A stretch of 64,000 bases of DNA, from NCBI GenBank assembly GCA_040387755.1, contig JAZKDB010000002.1, positions 434,001-498,000 of the forward strand. Reading direction: 5' to 3'. Position numbers and translations under genes: made by a program. Of this stretch, positions 1 to 6,730 are shown piece by piece. Within the stretch, counting starts at the first letter, position 1. Each line of letters starts with the position of its first letter. The stretch comes from Rurimicrobium sp040387755. GTDB lineage: Bacteria; Bacteroidota; Bacteroidia; Chitinophagales; Chitinophagaceae. Under the pieces are notes generated by a model. That model searched no databases, was not told the origin of the DNA, and saw nothing but the letters and a program-made list of their open reading frames with translations.

Positions 1-2
1 CA

Positions 3-1304
3 TTAACTCTTATTGTCCTGAGCTTACTGTTTCAGTTAAATGTGAAGGGGCAACGCAATTGCGGGCAAGCTGCGATGTACCAACATTTGGAAACATTGCA
101 TCCGGGTGCATTGTCTGTAATTGAAGAAAACAGGGCAAAAGTGCAATCCGGCATTTCAGCGAAACAAAAAACAAATTCTGCATTTTATAAAACTACCGAA
201 ACAGCCTTTATTCCCGTTGTATTTCATTTTGTCATTGATTCATCTCAATTTAAGCAGCTTAATGGCATTAGCGGTATTGAACAAAGAATAAAGTCGCAAA
301 TGAAAGTAATCAACGACGACTTTAACGGAAACAATGCCGACAAAATAAAAGTCCCCTCCGTTTGGACACCCATTTTTGCAACAGTAGGACTTGAATTTGG
401 ACTGGCACGTATTGACCCGAGCGGCAACCCTACTCCGGGATACGATATTAAAATCGTTCCAAACGGCAAAACATTCATAGTAACCGATGGTGCAAAGGCA
501 GCAAAATTTGCTGCCAGCGGAGGCACAGATGCCTGGGACAATACTAAATACCTGAATATCTGGATTGCCAATATTAAAGATGGGGGGTCTAATATTCTCG
601 GTGTTACAGTACCTCCTGCTACACCTTTTTATACCGCACCGGAGTATGGAATCACCCTGAATACTTATTCTTTCGGAGTGCGCAGCAGCTGGAGCGAAAC
701 ATTCATTACGAATATCGACAAAGGAAGAACACTCACACACGAGCTGGGACATTATTTTTATTTAGTACACACCTGGGGAGATGATAATGGCCTTTGTGTA
801 GCCAGTGGAGGAAGCGATGACGATATTGCAGACACTCCCGAAGAGGCTGATGCTACTTTTGGTGATCCAACATTTCCGAGATTTGATGCCTGTACCCCAA
901 CGGGAAATGGTATCATGTTTATGAATTATATGGATTACACAAACGACTCGTCCATGTATATGTTTACCGCAGAACAAGCTGCTGTTATCAATCAAGAGAT
1001 TAGCGCAGGCGGACGCTCCTATTCCTTAACGCTCAATAAATATTTGGGTGACACCCAATACAATGCTCCGATTGCCATCCGATTGTTCCCTAACCCTACT
1101 CAGGGAATGATTACCATTGAATATGACTTCACCAAGAATCCATTGAAAAAAATAGAAGTGTACAATATTTTAGGTCAAAGACTGATTGAAATATCCAACC
1201 AAAATATCAACTCTATCGATATGAGAGCCTGGGCCAAAGGTCTTTACTTTGTGCATTGCCAGTTTGAGAAAGAAATGATTAAACAAAAAATAATTTTAGA
1301 ATAA
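3..1304 (+). CDS. Secreted M43-like zinc metalloprotease with T9SS tag (5' end cut)
   Basis: Predicted secreted zinc metallopeptidase of the pappalysin/cytophagalysin (M43) type. The frame stays open to the left edge. The codons before the GTG at 42 encode a hydrophobic stretch (LTLIVLSLLFQL) that reads as a signal peptide, so the real start lies outside the window. Zinc motif HELGHYFYLVH begins near base 738. The third His of the HExxHxxGxxH pattern is present, but the usual Gly is Tyr. A Met-turn, NYMDY, follows near base 925. The C-terminus starts with RLFPNPTQG and has GLYF near the end, a T9SS type A sorting domain. The stop is followed directly by the mqnE ATG without a gap, so the two may be cotranscribed although their jobs look unrelated. 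Family is fairly sure; activity is less so because of the Gly-to-Tyr change. Confidence 0.85.
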   Translation, partial: LTLIVLSLLFQLNVKGQRNCGQAAMYQHLETLHPGALSVIEENRAKVQSGISAKQKTNSAFYKTTETAFIPVVFHFVIDSSQFKQLNGISGIEQRIKSQMKVINDDFNGNNADKIKVPSVWTPIFATVGLEFGLARIDPSGNPTPGYDIKIVPNGKTFIVTDGAKAAKFAASGGTDAWDNTKYLNIWIANIKDGGSNILGVTVPPATPFYTAPEYGITLNTYSFGVRSSWSETFITNIDKGRTLTHELGHYFYLVHTWGDDNGLCVASGGSDDDIADTPEEADATFGDPTFPRFDACTPTGNGIMFMNYMDYTNDSSMYMFTAEQAAVINQEISAGGRSYSLTLNKYLGDTQYNAPIAIRLFPNPTQGMITIEYDFTKNPLKKIEVYNILGQRLIEISNQNINSIDMRAWAKGLYFVHCQFEKEMIKQKIILE

Positions 1305-2462
1305 ATGCTTGCTACGAACACCGGAATTGAATCAATAATTGAGCATACTCAGGATACAGACCTCAGAAGCATTGCCCAAAAAGTAAAGAATAATGAACGA
1401 ATCTCTGTTGCCGAAGGAGTCCTTCTATTCGAAAAAGGAGAATTAGGTTTTCTGGGCTCTCTTGCCAATTTTATAGCACAGAGATTACACCAGAACAAAG
1501 TTTATTTCAACAGAAATTTCCATATCGAACCTACCAATGTCTGCGTTTTCACCTGTCATTTTTGTTCTTACTCCCGTTTATATAAACACAGGGATGAAGG
1601 ATGGGAGTTAAGCATGGAGCAGATGATGGATATGGTAAGAAAGTATGATGGCCAACCAGTTACTGAGGTGCATATAGTGGGTGGCGTACATCCTAAAATG
1701 AATCTTGAATTTTTCTGCGAACTGTTGCGCAATATAAAAGCCCATCGTCCGGATTTACATATAAAAGGATTTACAGCGGTAGAACTGGATTATATGTTCC
1801 GCAAAGCAAAAGTTAGTGTAGAAGAAGGGATGAAAAAAATGAACGAAGCCGGACTGCAATCTTTACCTGGCGGAGGTGCTGAAATATTTGCGCCCGAAAT
1901 CAGGGAAAAAATATGTGCAGATAAGGTAGATGGAAATGGTTGGTTACACATCCACGAAACAGCTCATAATTTGGGAATGCCTACCAATGCCACCATGCTG
2001 TATGGTCATTATGAAAACTATGCCCATCGCATAGACCATATGAATCAATTGCGTGAACTGCAGGATAAAACCAACGGATTCAATTGTTTCATACCCCTCA
2101 AATACCGAAGTGGAGATAATGACATGAGCCATTTGGGCGAAGTGAGTTTAATAGAAGATATGCGGCTGTATTCCATTTCACGGATTTTCATGGACAATTT
2201 CAAAAACCTAAAAGCATATTGGCCAATGTTGGGCAGGCAAAGTGCTCAATTAAGTTTGTCTTTTGGTGTCAATGATCTGGACGGGACTATTGACGACACC
2301 ACAAAAATCTATTCAATGGCGGGAGCAGAAGAGCAAAGCCCGGCTATGAGTACGGACGATTTATGCAATTTAATCAGAATGGTGGGCAAATTACCAGTGG
2401 AACGTGACACAAAATACAATGAAATAAAAATATATGACGAAAGCCAGATTGCTTCTGTTTAA
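1305..2462 (+). CDS. mqnE: Aminofutalosine synthase MqnE (radical SAM)
   Basis: Radical SAM enzyme of the futalosine menaquinone pathway. It joins 3-(1-carboxyvinyloxy)benzoate to the adenosyl radical, giving 6-amino-6-deoxyfutalosine. The CxxxCxxC cluster motif is CVFTCHFC, Cys 80, 84 and 87. Further family marks are HIVGGVHP, LPGGGAEIFAPEIR and NATMLYGH, and the C-terminal part has SFGVNDLDGT. The LPGGGAEIF form and this C-terminus favour MqnE over the sister enzyme MqnC, which is the main alternative. Length 385 residues fits the family. It starts at the base after the protease stop. In Bacteroidota this marks use of the futalosine rather than the classical Men route. Confidence 0.93.
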   Translation: MLATNTGIESIIEHTQDTDLRSIAQKVKNNERISVAEGVLLFEKGELGFLGSLANFIAQRLHQNKVYFNRNFHIEPTNVCVFTCHFCSYSRLYKHRDEGWELSMEQMMDMVRKYDGQPVTEVHIVGGVHPKMNLEFFCELLRNIKAHRPDLHIKGFTAVELDYMFRKAKVSVEEGMKKMNEAGLQSLPGGGAEIFAPEIREKICADKVDGNGWLHIHETAHNLGMPTNATMLYGHYENYAHRIDHMNQLRELQDKTNGFNCFIPLKYRSGDNDMSHLGEVSLIEDMRLYSISRIFMDNFKNLKAYWPMLGRQSAQLSLSFGVNDLDGTIDDTTKIYSMAGAEEQSPAMSTDDLCNLIRMVGKLPVERDTKYNEIKIYDESQIASV

Positions 2463-2489
2463 TTGATTTTAAAAATTGATAGTATAAAG

Positions 2490-2522
2490 TTTTGCTTTCC
2501 GAAAATTTTATTTCTATCTTCG
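2490..2522 (+). promoter_or_regulatory. Bacteroidota promoter for the small lipoprotein gene
   Basis: TTTTG at 2490-2494 (-33 box), a 20-base spacer, then TATCTTCG at 2515-2522 (-7 box, TAnnTTCG variant). The spacing matches the known Bacteroidota sigma-ABfr promoter. It leaves a 5' UTR of roughly 70 bases before the gene at 2599. Confidence 0.65.
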
Positions 2523-2598
2523 TTCCCGATGCAATTGTTTCTGTATCTGAAACCTTTGTCGATTTTAATCAAAACATTTAGTTTAATAAATTAAGCCA

Positions 2599-2868
2599 AT
2601 GCGTAAGTTTTTATCTTTGTTCCTTTTAGTGGTTTTTGCCTTTACTTTATCGGCGACTGTCTCTTCTTGCTTTATGTTCAGACATCGGGGCAAACCTCAA
2701 TACAGACAAGCTCCACCTCCCCGTATCAATACAACAGGATACAACAGAAAAGGAGTAAGAACGGTAACTAAAGGACGTAATTATAAAAATCAATACCGCT
2801 CGGATTACCGCGGACACAGAGGTGGACGCGACCCATATCATTACCGTCAAAATCGTTTCAAACATTAA
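2599..2868 (+). CDS. Small Arg/Tyr/His-rich predicted lipoprotein
   Basis: Protein of 89 residues, not recognised. A hydrophobic leader of about 20 residues ends at ATVSSC, a plausible lipobox, so it may be lipidated in the envelope. The mature part is very basic and rich in Arg, Tyr, His and Gly (GHRGGRDPYHYRQNR at the end), low-complexity and probably unfolded. Nucleic-acid, cell-wall or metal binding are all possible and none can be shown. It has its own promoter and a strong terminator 17 bases after the stop, so it is a single-gene unit. The antisense frame is also open but has no coding signs. Confidence 0.75.
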   Translation: MRKFLSLFLLVVFAFTLSATVSSCFMFRHRGKPQYRQAPPPRINTTGYNRKGVRTVTKGRNYKNQYRSDYRGHRGGRDPYHYRQNRFKH

Positions 2869-2884
2869 TTTGACCATAAATAAT

Positions 2885-2921
2885 ATTAAAAAGGCATCTC
2901 CGCAAGAGATGCCTTTTTAAT
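2885..2921. terminator. Strong bidirectional-type hairpin terminator
   Basis: Perfect 16-bp stem (2885-2900 with 2906-2921), 5-base loop CGCAA, with A and T runs in the arms. It ends the lipoprotein unit. Confidence 0.85.
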
Positions 2922-2930
2922 AAGTGCAGG

Positions 2931-3003
2931 GCGTGCCGGAGGCCGGGCTATCCGTTCCTATCCCCGCAAAAAAGCGGGGGATATCCTCTGCTATCCCTCA
3001 CGC
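2931..3003. repeat. GC-rich structured intergenic element
   Basis: A GC-rich block in an AT-rich intergene, lying directly after a terminator. GCGTG (2931-2935) pairs with CACGC (2999-3003) as a closing stem. Inside are a short CCGG/CCGG hairpin (2936-2946) and a strong hairpin TATCCCCGC/GCGGGGGATA (2959-2983, AAAAAA loop, one bulged G). The fold is a possible three-way junction. From memory, elements with the same GGGCGTG...CGGGCT...ATCCCTCACGC order recur between genes in many Bacteroidota genomes; I cannot check that here. No coding potential. Confidence 0.6.
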
Positions 3004-3044
3004 AGATAACATTTTCAACACGGAAAAAAATATCAGAAACAACC

Positions 3045-3638
3045 ATGCGACCCGAAAGAAAAGCAAGAATAGACGAAGTACTCAACAAGCGTCAGCCGGA
3101 TTTAGTGATTGTTATGGAGAATGTAGAAGATCCACATAATATTGGTGCAGTTTTGCGCACAGCTGATTCAGTAGGTGTGCAGGAAATTTATGTCATCAAT
3201 ACCCTCATTGGCATTCACGAATTCCGAAAAAAACGCAGCAGCGGCAGCGCAGATAAGTGGCTGACCCTAAAACACTTTTATTCTGTACAGGAATGTGTAG
3301 ATGAGCTAAGACGAAAAGGGCTGCAAATCTGGGCCACCCATCTGGGTGCCGATGCTCAATCCCTCTATTCTATTGACCTAACCCAACCTGTAGCCTTGGT
3401 TTTTGGCCGCGAGAGAGGCGGACTCAGCGAGGAAATGCTGAAACATTGTGACGGCAATTTCATCATTCCCCAGATGGGCATGATTAACTCCTTAAACATT
3501 TCAGTGGCCTGTGCTGTAAGCCTCTATGAAGCGCTTCGTCAACGAAGCTTGCAGGGTAAATATGATGGGACATGCCAATTCAACGAATCGGCCAGGGCTG
3601 AGCTTTATACCGAATGGACAAAGCAATACGATAAATAA
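3045..3638 (+). CDS. trmH: tRNA (guanosine-2'-O)-methyltransferase, SpoU/TrmH family
   Basis: SPOUT-fold 2'-O-methyltransferase. TrmH methylates the 2'-OH of G18 in tRNA using SAM. All three SpoU motifs are present in order: motif 1 NIGAVLRTADSVGV (about 31-44), motif 2 VFGRERGGLS (about 119-128), motif 3 IIPQMGMINSLNISVA (about 140-155), which forms the trefoil knot. Length 197 and the compact N-terminus fit TrmH better than the 23S RlmB type, which has an extra N-terminal domain. Start is the ATG at 3045. It stands alone after the 2931-3003 element. Confidence 0.85.
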   Translation: MRPERKARIDEVLNKRQPDLVIVMENVEDPHNIGAVLRTADSVGVQEIYVINTLIGIHEFRKKRSSGSADKWLTLKHFYSVQECVDELRRKGLQIWATHLGADAQSLYSIDLTQPVALVFGRERGGLSEEMLKHCDGNFIIPQMGMINSLNISVACAVSLYEALRQRSLQGKYDGTCQFNESARAELYTEWTKQYDK

Positions 3639-3733
3639 ATTTATTCGCGGTTAGTATAAGCTTCCTCAAAGAATCTGATTTTTTTATAACGTTTATTTAA
3701 GCAGTCTGCCTATACATACTTTCTGCGGCTGCG

Positions 3734-3741
3734 TATATTTG
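3734..3741 (+). promoter_or_regulatory. -7 box TATATTTG, decides the start of the next gene
   Basis: TATATTTG matches TAnnTTTG. Its last three bases are a TTG that would open the longest reading frame (3739), so translation should begin further down, at TTG 3760. No good -33 box is seen. Confidence 0.5.
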
Positions 3742-3759
3742 CCACTCAAACACATACTA

Positions 3760-4476
3760 TTGAAATTACACAATTTACTCCTTTGCCTCTTGCTGCTTTG
3801 TGCCTTTAATGGCAAAGCTGTGGTGTGGCGGGGTACTATTGTAGACGCTGACTCAAAAAATCCTATTCAGGGTGTGACCATCACCAATATCAATTCTCAG
3901 TTTTTTGTACTCACCAACGAGTTAGGCCAATTCGATATACAAGGAAACGAAGGTGATAAAGTCAGTTTTTATTGTCCCGGTTACCGTACAGAAACTCATA
4001 TTATTATCAAAGGTCTGGAAGGAATAAGACTCAACTTCTCTATGAGGCTAAGCAGTCGTGAACTGAAAGAGGTAGTGGTGACCCAAAAGTATAAAACCAA
4101 ATATCAGGTCGATTCGGCAGAAAGAAGAGCGGTACACAGCAGGGTTTTGGCCAGGCAAAAATCAGGTATTAGCAGTCCTTTCAGCCTTTTGGCCGAAAAA
4201 CTATCCCCCAGTCAAAGAGCTATGTTCAAATTTCAGAAAAACTTTGCCAACCTGGAGCAGGAACAATTCTCGGACAGTCGTTATTCTCCCGAATTGGTCA
4301 GCAGCCTGACCAATCTCAATGGTGATACACTCGCCTATTTTATGAATAACTATAAAATACCTTACGATTATGCCCGAACGGCCACACCATTAGAGCTCAA
4401 AATGTGGATCAGGTATAATTACAAAGACTTTATGCTGAAAACCGACAGCTTGCGCAAGCTTCAATTGCCCTATTAA
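3760..4476 (+). CDS. CarboxypepD_reg-like surface protein
   Basis: Secreted or outer-membrane-associated protein with an N-terminal carboxypeptidase-D regulatory-like beta-sandwich. It shows a hydrophobic signal sequence (MKLHNLLLCLLLLCAF), then RGTIVDADSKNPIQGVTI, a TNELGQFDI turn and a strand ending RLSSRELKEVVV, the usual linker seen in front of TonB-dependent receptor plugs. No receptor barrel follows; about 130 residues of unassigned sequence do. Start is placed at TTG 3760 because the upstream TTG (3739) lies in the -7 box and the shorter form gives a clean signal peptide. Function unknown; this sandwich is common in Bacteroidota envelope proteins. Confidence 0.75.
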   Translation: MKLHNLLLCLLLLCAFNGKAVVWRGTIVDADSKNPIQGVTITNINSQFFVLTNELGQFDIQGNEGDKVSFYCPGYRTETHIIIKGLEGIRLNFSMRLSSRELKEVVVTQKYKTKYQVDSAERRAVHSRVLARQKSGISSPFSLLAEKLSPSQRAMFKFQKNFANLEQEQFSDSRYSPELVSSLTNLNGDTLAYFMNNYKIPYDYARTATPLELKMWIRYNYKDFMLKTDSLRKLQLPY

Positions 4477-4514
4477 AAATGTGTTTCAGGTTCTTCTTTG
4501 AATGCAGAAACCAC

Positions 4515-4522
4515 TAACTTTG
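4515..4522 (+). promoter_or_regulatory. -7 box TAACTTTG before tatC
   Basis: TAACTTTG lies inside the longest possible tatC frame (from TTG 4498), which argues that the gene starts later, at GTG 4552 or ATG 4606. The only TTTG upstream (4497-4500) is 14 bases away, too close for a standard -33 box. Confidence 0.45.
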
Positions 4523-4551
4523 CGGCCTCAAACAACACAGACCACTATACA

Positions 4552-5409
4552 GTGAGTATTATTGATTCTTTCCTGAGCAAAAGGCAAAAAAGCCCTAATG
4601 CCGAAATGCATTTCACCGATCATATCGAAGAACTGCGTTGGCATATTGTCCGCGCCCTTATTGCTGTAATCCTTGTTTCAATAGTGATGTGGCTCAATAT
4701 TGAGTGGATTTTCGATCAAATTCTTCTCGGCCCGGCTCATGCCGATTTTATATCCTACCGCTGGATGTGCTGGATAGGCAAAGAACTTAAAGTAGAAGGG
4801 CTCTGCCTGCAGGATTTGAAAATACAGTTTCAGAATACAGAAATGGCTGGGCAATTCACGATGAGTTTCTCCGTATCCTTTATGCTGGGCTTTATTCTTG
4901 CTTTCCCTTATGTATTCTGGGAGTTTTGGAAATTCATCAAGCCGGCACTTAAGGAGCAGGAATTGAAACATGCCAGTGGTGTGGTCTTCTGGTCTTCCCT
5001 GCTCTTTTTGACAGGTGTTTTGTTTGCCTATTTCATCATTGTACCTTTTACAGTCAATTTCTTTGGCAATTATCAGCTGAGTCCTTCCTTTCAAAATATC
5101 ATTACCATTGGCAGTTATTATGACACCATGAGCGATTTGGTTTTGGGAATGGGTGCTGTCTTTGAAATTCCCATTGTTGTTTATTTCCTCGCCAAAGTGG
5201 GTATTTTGACACCCAACATCATGCGTGCCCAAAGACGTTTTGCTGTATTGATTATTTTTGTGTTGGCAGCCGTGATTACCCCACCCGATTGGTTCAGTAT
5301 CTGGATGGTGGCCGTACCATTGATTATGCTCTATGAAGCCGGTATCATTATTGCCGCAAGAGTACAAAAAGGAAAGCAATTAAGAAGTACCAAATACGAT
5401 AATATATAA
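4552..5409 (+). CDS. tatC: Twin-arginine translocase subunit TatC
   Basis: Integral membrane component of the Tat pathway. It binds the twin-arginine signal of folded precursors and recruits TatA. Family signature: HFTDHIEELRWHIVRALIA at the first membrane helix, then a periplasmic loop. The second conserved block is FPYVFWEFWKFIKPALKEQE, followed by ITPPDWFSIWMVAVPLIMLYE. Six hydrophobic helices can be counted. Start is placed at GTG 4552 because a -7 box sits at 4515 and the resulting N-terminus has the short soluble leader usual in this phylum; ATG 4606 is the alternative. rpiB follows after 4 bases, suggesting an operon. No tatA/B gene is in the window. Confidence 0.92.
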   Translation: MSIIDSFLSKRQKSPNAEMHFTDHIEELRWHIVRALIAVILVSIVMWLNIEWIFDQILLGPAHADFISYRWMCWIGKELKVEGLCLQDLKIQFQNTEMAGQFTMSFSVSFMLGFILAFPYVFWEFWKFIKPALKEQELKHASGVVFWSSLLFLTGVLFAYFIIVPFTVNFFGNYQLSPSFQNIITIGSYYDTMSDLVLGMGAVFEIPIVVYFLAKVGILTPNIMRAQRRFAVLIIFVLAAVITPPDWFSIWMVAVPLIMLYEAGIIIAARVQKGKQLRSTKYDNI

Positions 5410-5413
5410 ACAT

Positions 5414-5866
5414 ATGTCCACAACATTCAACAAACAATTACCCGTAGCTATTGGAGCAGACCATGCAGGATTTGAGTATAAAGAAATGCTGAAAGCAGTT
5501 TTGGAAGCCGATGGCTGGCAGGTATCAGACAAAGGCACTTATAGCCTGGATAGCGTTGATTATCCTGATTTTGCACACCCTGTAGCAACAGCAGTAGAAG
5601 AAGGCGCAGCTGCATTTGGTATATTGGTCTGCGGTAGTGGCGAAGGTGTTTGTATTACCGCCAATAAACATCAGGGTATCCGTGCTGCCTTATGCTGGAA
5701 TGATGAGGTGGCTCAGTTATCGCGCCAGCATAACAATGCTAATGTGATTTGTATGCCTGCTCGTTTTGTTTCTGAAGAACTGGCGAAGCAAATGCTGCAA
5801 TCTTTCATGGCAACAGCCTTTGAAGGTGGTCGTCACGAAAACAGGGTGAATAAGATTAGCTGTTAA
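5414..5866 (+). CDS. rpiB: Ribose-5-phosphate isomerase B
   Basis: Interconverts ribose 5-phosphate and ribulose 5-phosphate in the pentose phosphate pathway. It carries GADHAGFEYK near the N-terminus and DYPDFAHPVA. The catalytic Cys sits in VCGSGEGVCITANK (around residue 75). HNNANVICMPAR and the C-terminal GGRHENRVNKI are also present. Length 150 is typical of the LacAB/RpiB family. The RpiB-type sequence (CGSGEG, N instead of Lac-type residues) makes it an R5P isomerase rather than a galactose-6-phosphate isomerase. It probably shares the tatC transcript (4-base gap), ended by a hairpin after the stop. Confidence 0.92.
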   Translation: MSTTFNKQLPVAIGADHAGFEYKEMLKAVLEADGWQVSDKGTYSLDSVDYPDFAHPVATAVEEGAAAFGILVCGSGEGVCITANKHQGIRAALCWNDEVAQLSRQHNNANVICMPARFVSEELAKQMLQSFMATAFEGGRHENRVNKISC

Positions 5867-5893
5867 GATTCTTTCAAATCATACATTTCAATA

Positions 5894-5923
5894 GGGTTTC
5901 CACGATTGGGAACCCCTTTTTTT
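5894..5923 (+). terminator. Rho-independent terminator after rpiB
   Basis: Stem GGGTTTCC/GGGAACCC (5894-5901 with 5908-5915, one G-T pair), 6-base loop, then an eight-T run. Confidence 0.8.
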
Positions 5924-5936
5924 ATTGTTGCAGAAC

Positions 5937-6125
5937 AAATATGAGCCTCAGGATGCCCAATACGCCTGGGCGAAAAACAAAATCCGGAAGGCGAATTTTA
6001 AAGACGGGAAGGCGTATGTTAAAGTCTGGAGGACGAAAACCAAAATCCGGAGGATGTAAATGAAGGTCCGGAAGATGAAGGCGCCATTCTGCCCGATGAA
6101 AACATAGCTAAGGATGATGATTTTA
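5937..6125. repeat. Tandem array A, degenerate 21-bp units (about 9)
   Basis: Head-to-tail 21-bp units without spacers. The best copies start at 5979, 6000, 6021, 6042 and 6063, with consensus near AAAATCCGGAAGGCGAAAAT; flanking copies at 5937, 5958, 6084 and 6105 are worn. Because 21 is a multiple of three, a frame from ATG 5941 to TGA 6063 encodes a 40-residue Lys/Arg/Gly-rich peptide with seven-residue repeats (KSGRRIL, KTGRRML). No ribosome site is visible, so I do not call it a gene. Confidence 0.75.
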
Positions 6126-6251
6126 GCATATCAGTGAAAAAACGTGGAAATTTCCTCTCTTTTGAATTGAATTTGACTGCATGTTTGACTTAATATTGGA
6201 TAAACCATGCTATTCCAACGCTGCACACACAGCTTGCCCTCTCAAAATAAT

Positions 6252-6545
6252 TTATTAACGTCCTGAAATGATTTCCTGACAACCATATATAATATCTTGA
6301 CAACCATGCATGGCATCATGGCATCCATACATACTATCCGGGCATTCATACTTGATACCAGGACGTCAATAAATACTATCAGGACATCCATACATACTAT
6401 CAGAGCATCCATGCATGGCATCAGGGCATCCATGCATGATATCAGGGCGTCAATAAATGATTTCAGGGCGCCCATATATAACACCAGGACATCCTGCCAA
6501 TATTCCGTGACATCCTGAAATTATACCAGAATATCCTCCGTGGTA
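6252..6545. repeat. Tandem array B, degenerate 21-bp units (13-14)
   Basis: Contiguous 21-bp units with boundaries at 6273 plus multiples of 21, ending at 6545, and a worn copy at 6252. Consensus is near ATCAGGGCATCCATGCATGA. The unit core CCATGCATGG is self-complementary, so single copies can fold. Period is kept exactly through 13 copies while the sequence has drifted, with no indels. Consensus differs from array A, although a few A and B units share ATCCGG or GGCGT cores. It is not CRISPR-like: no unique spacers are present. Confidence 0.85.
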
Positions 6546-6730
6546 TTCCACCGATGCAAAAACGGCTCTTCGTGAGCCGTAGTTTGTGCCACACACTGTT
6601 GGGCGAAATATTAACTGGATTGAAAATCTTCTTTACCTTTAGTTCAGGCTGCCCTTCGGAACATCTCGAACATCAGCCGGTATTTTCTGAAAAAATTCCT
6701 AAATTGTACAATACTAATTTTACAATTGAT

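Larger units (their letters stand above)
5924..6730. other. Gene-free stretch holding two 21-bp repeat arrays
   Basis: Between rpiB and the esterase-like gene I see no convincing gene. It holds array A (5937-6125), about 126 bases of unremarkable AT-rich sequence (6126-6251), array B (6252-6545), a hairpin ACGGCTC/GAGCCGT (6562-6580) and an AT-rich leader. Frames through array B are open on both strands only because the unit is a multiple of three and lacks stops. Confidence 0.7.

Noticed and set aside
2924..3139. 71-residue frame overlapping the structured element and trmH start
   Set aside because: Its first half is the GC-rich folded element and its second half is trmH in another frame.
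4678..5379. 233-residue frame antisense to tatC
   Set aside because: Shadow of the tatC helices; no start context or recognisable domain.
6297..6518. 73-residue plus-strand frame and the 80-residue minus-strand frame through array B
   Set aside because: Both are open only because the 21-bp unit is a multiple of three without stops. They encode near-identical seven-residue repeats in both directions and have no ribosome site.
6252..6545. CRISPR array
   Set aside because: Units are contiguous and 21 bp long with no unique spacers, and no cas genes are in the window.
6554..6730. N-terminal extension of the esterase-like protein
   Set aside because: The 59 codons have no coding character, include a hairpin, and the ATG at 6731 begins a clear signal peptide.
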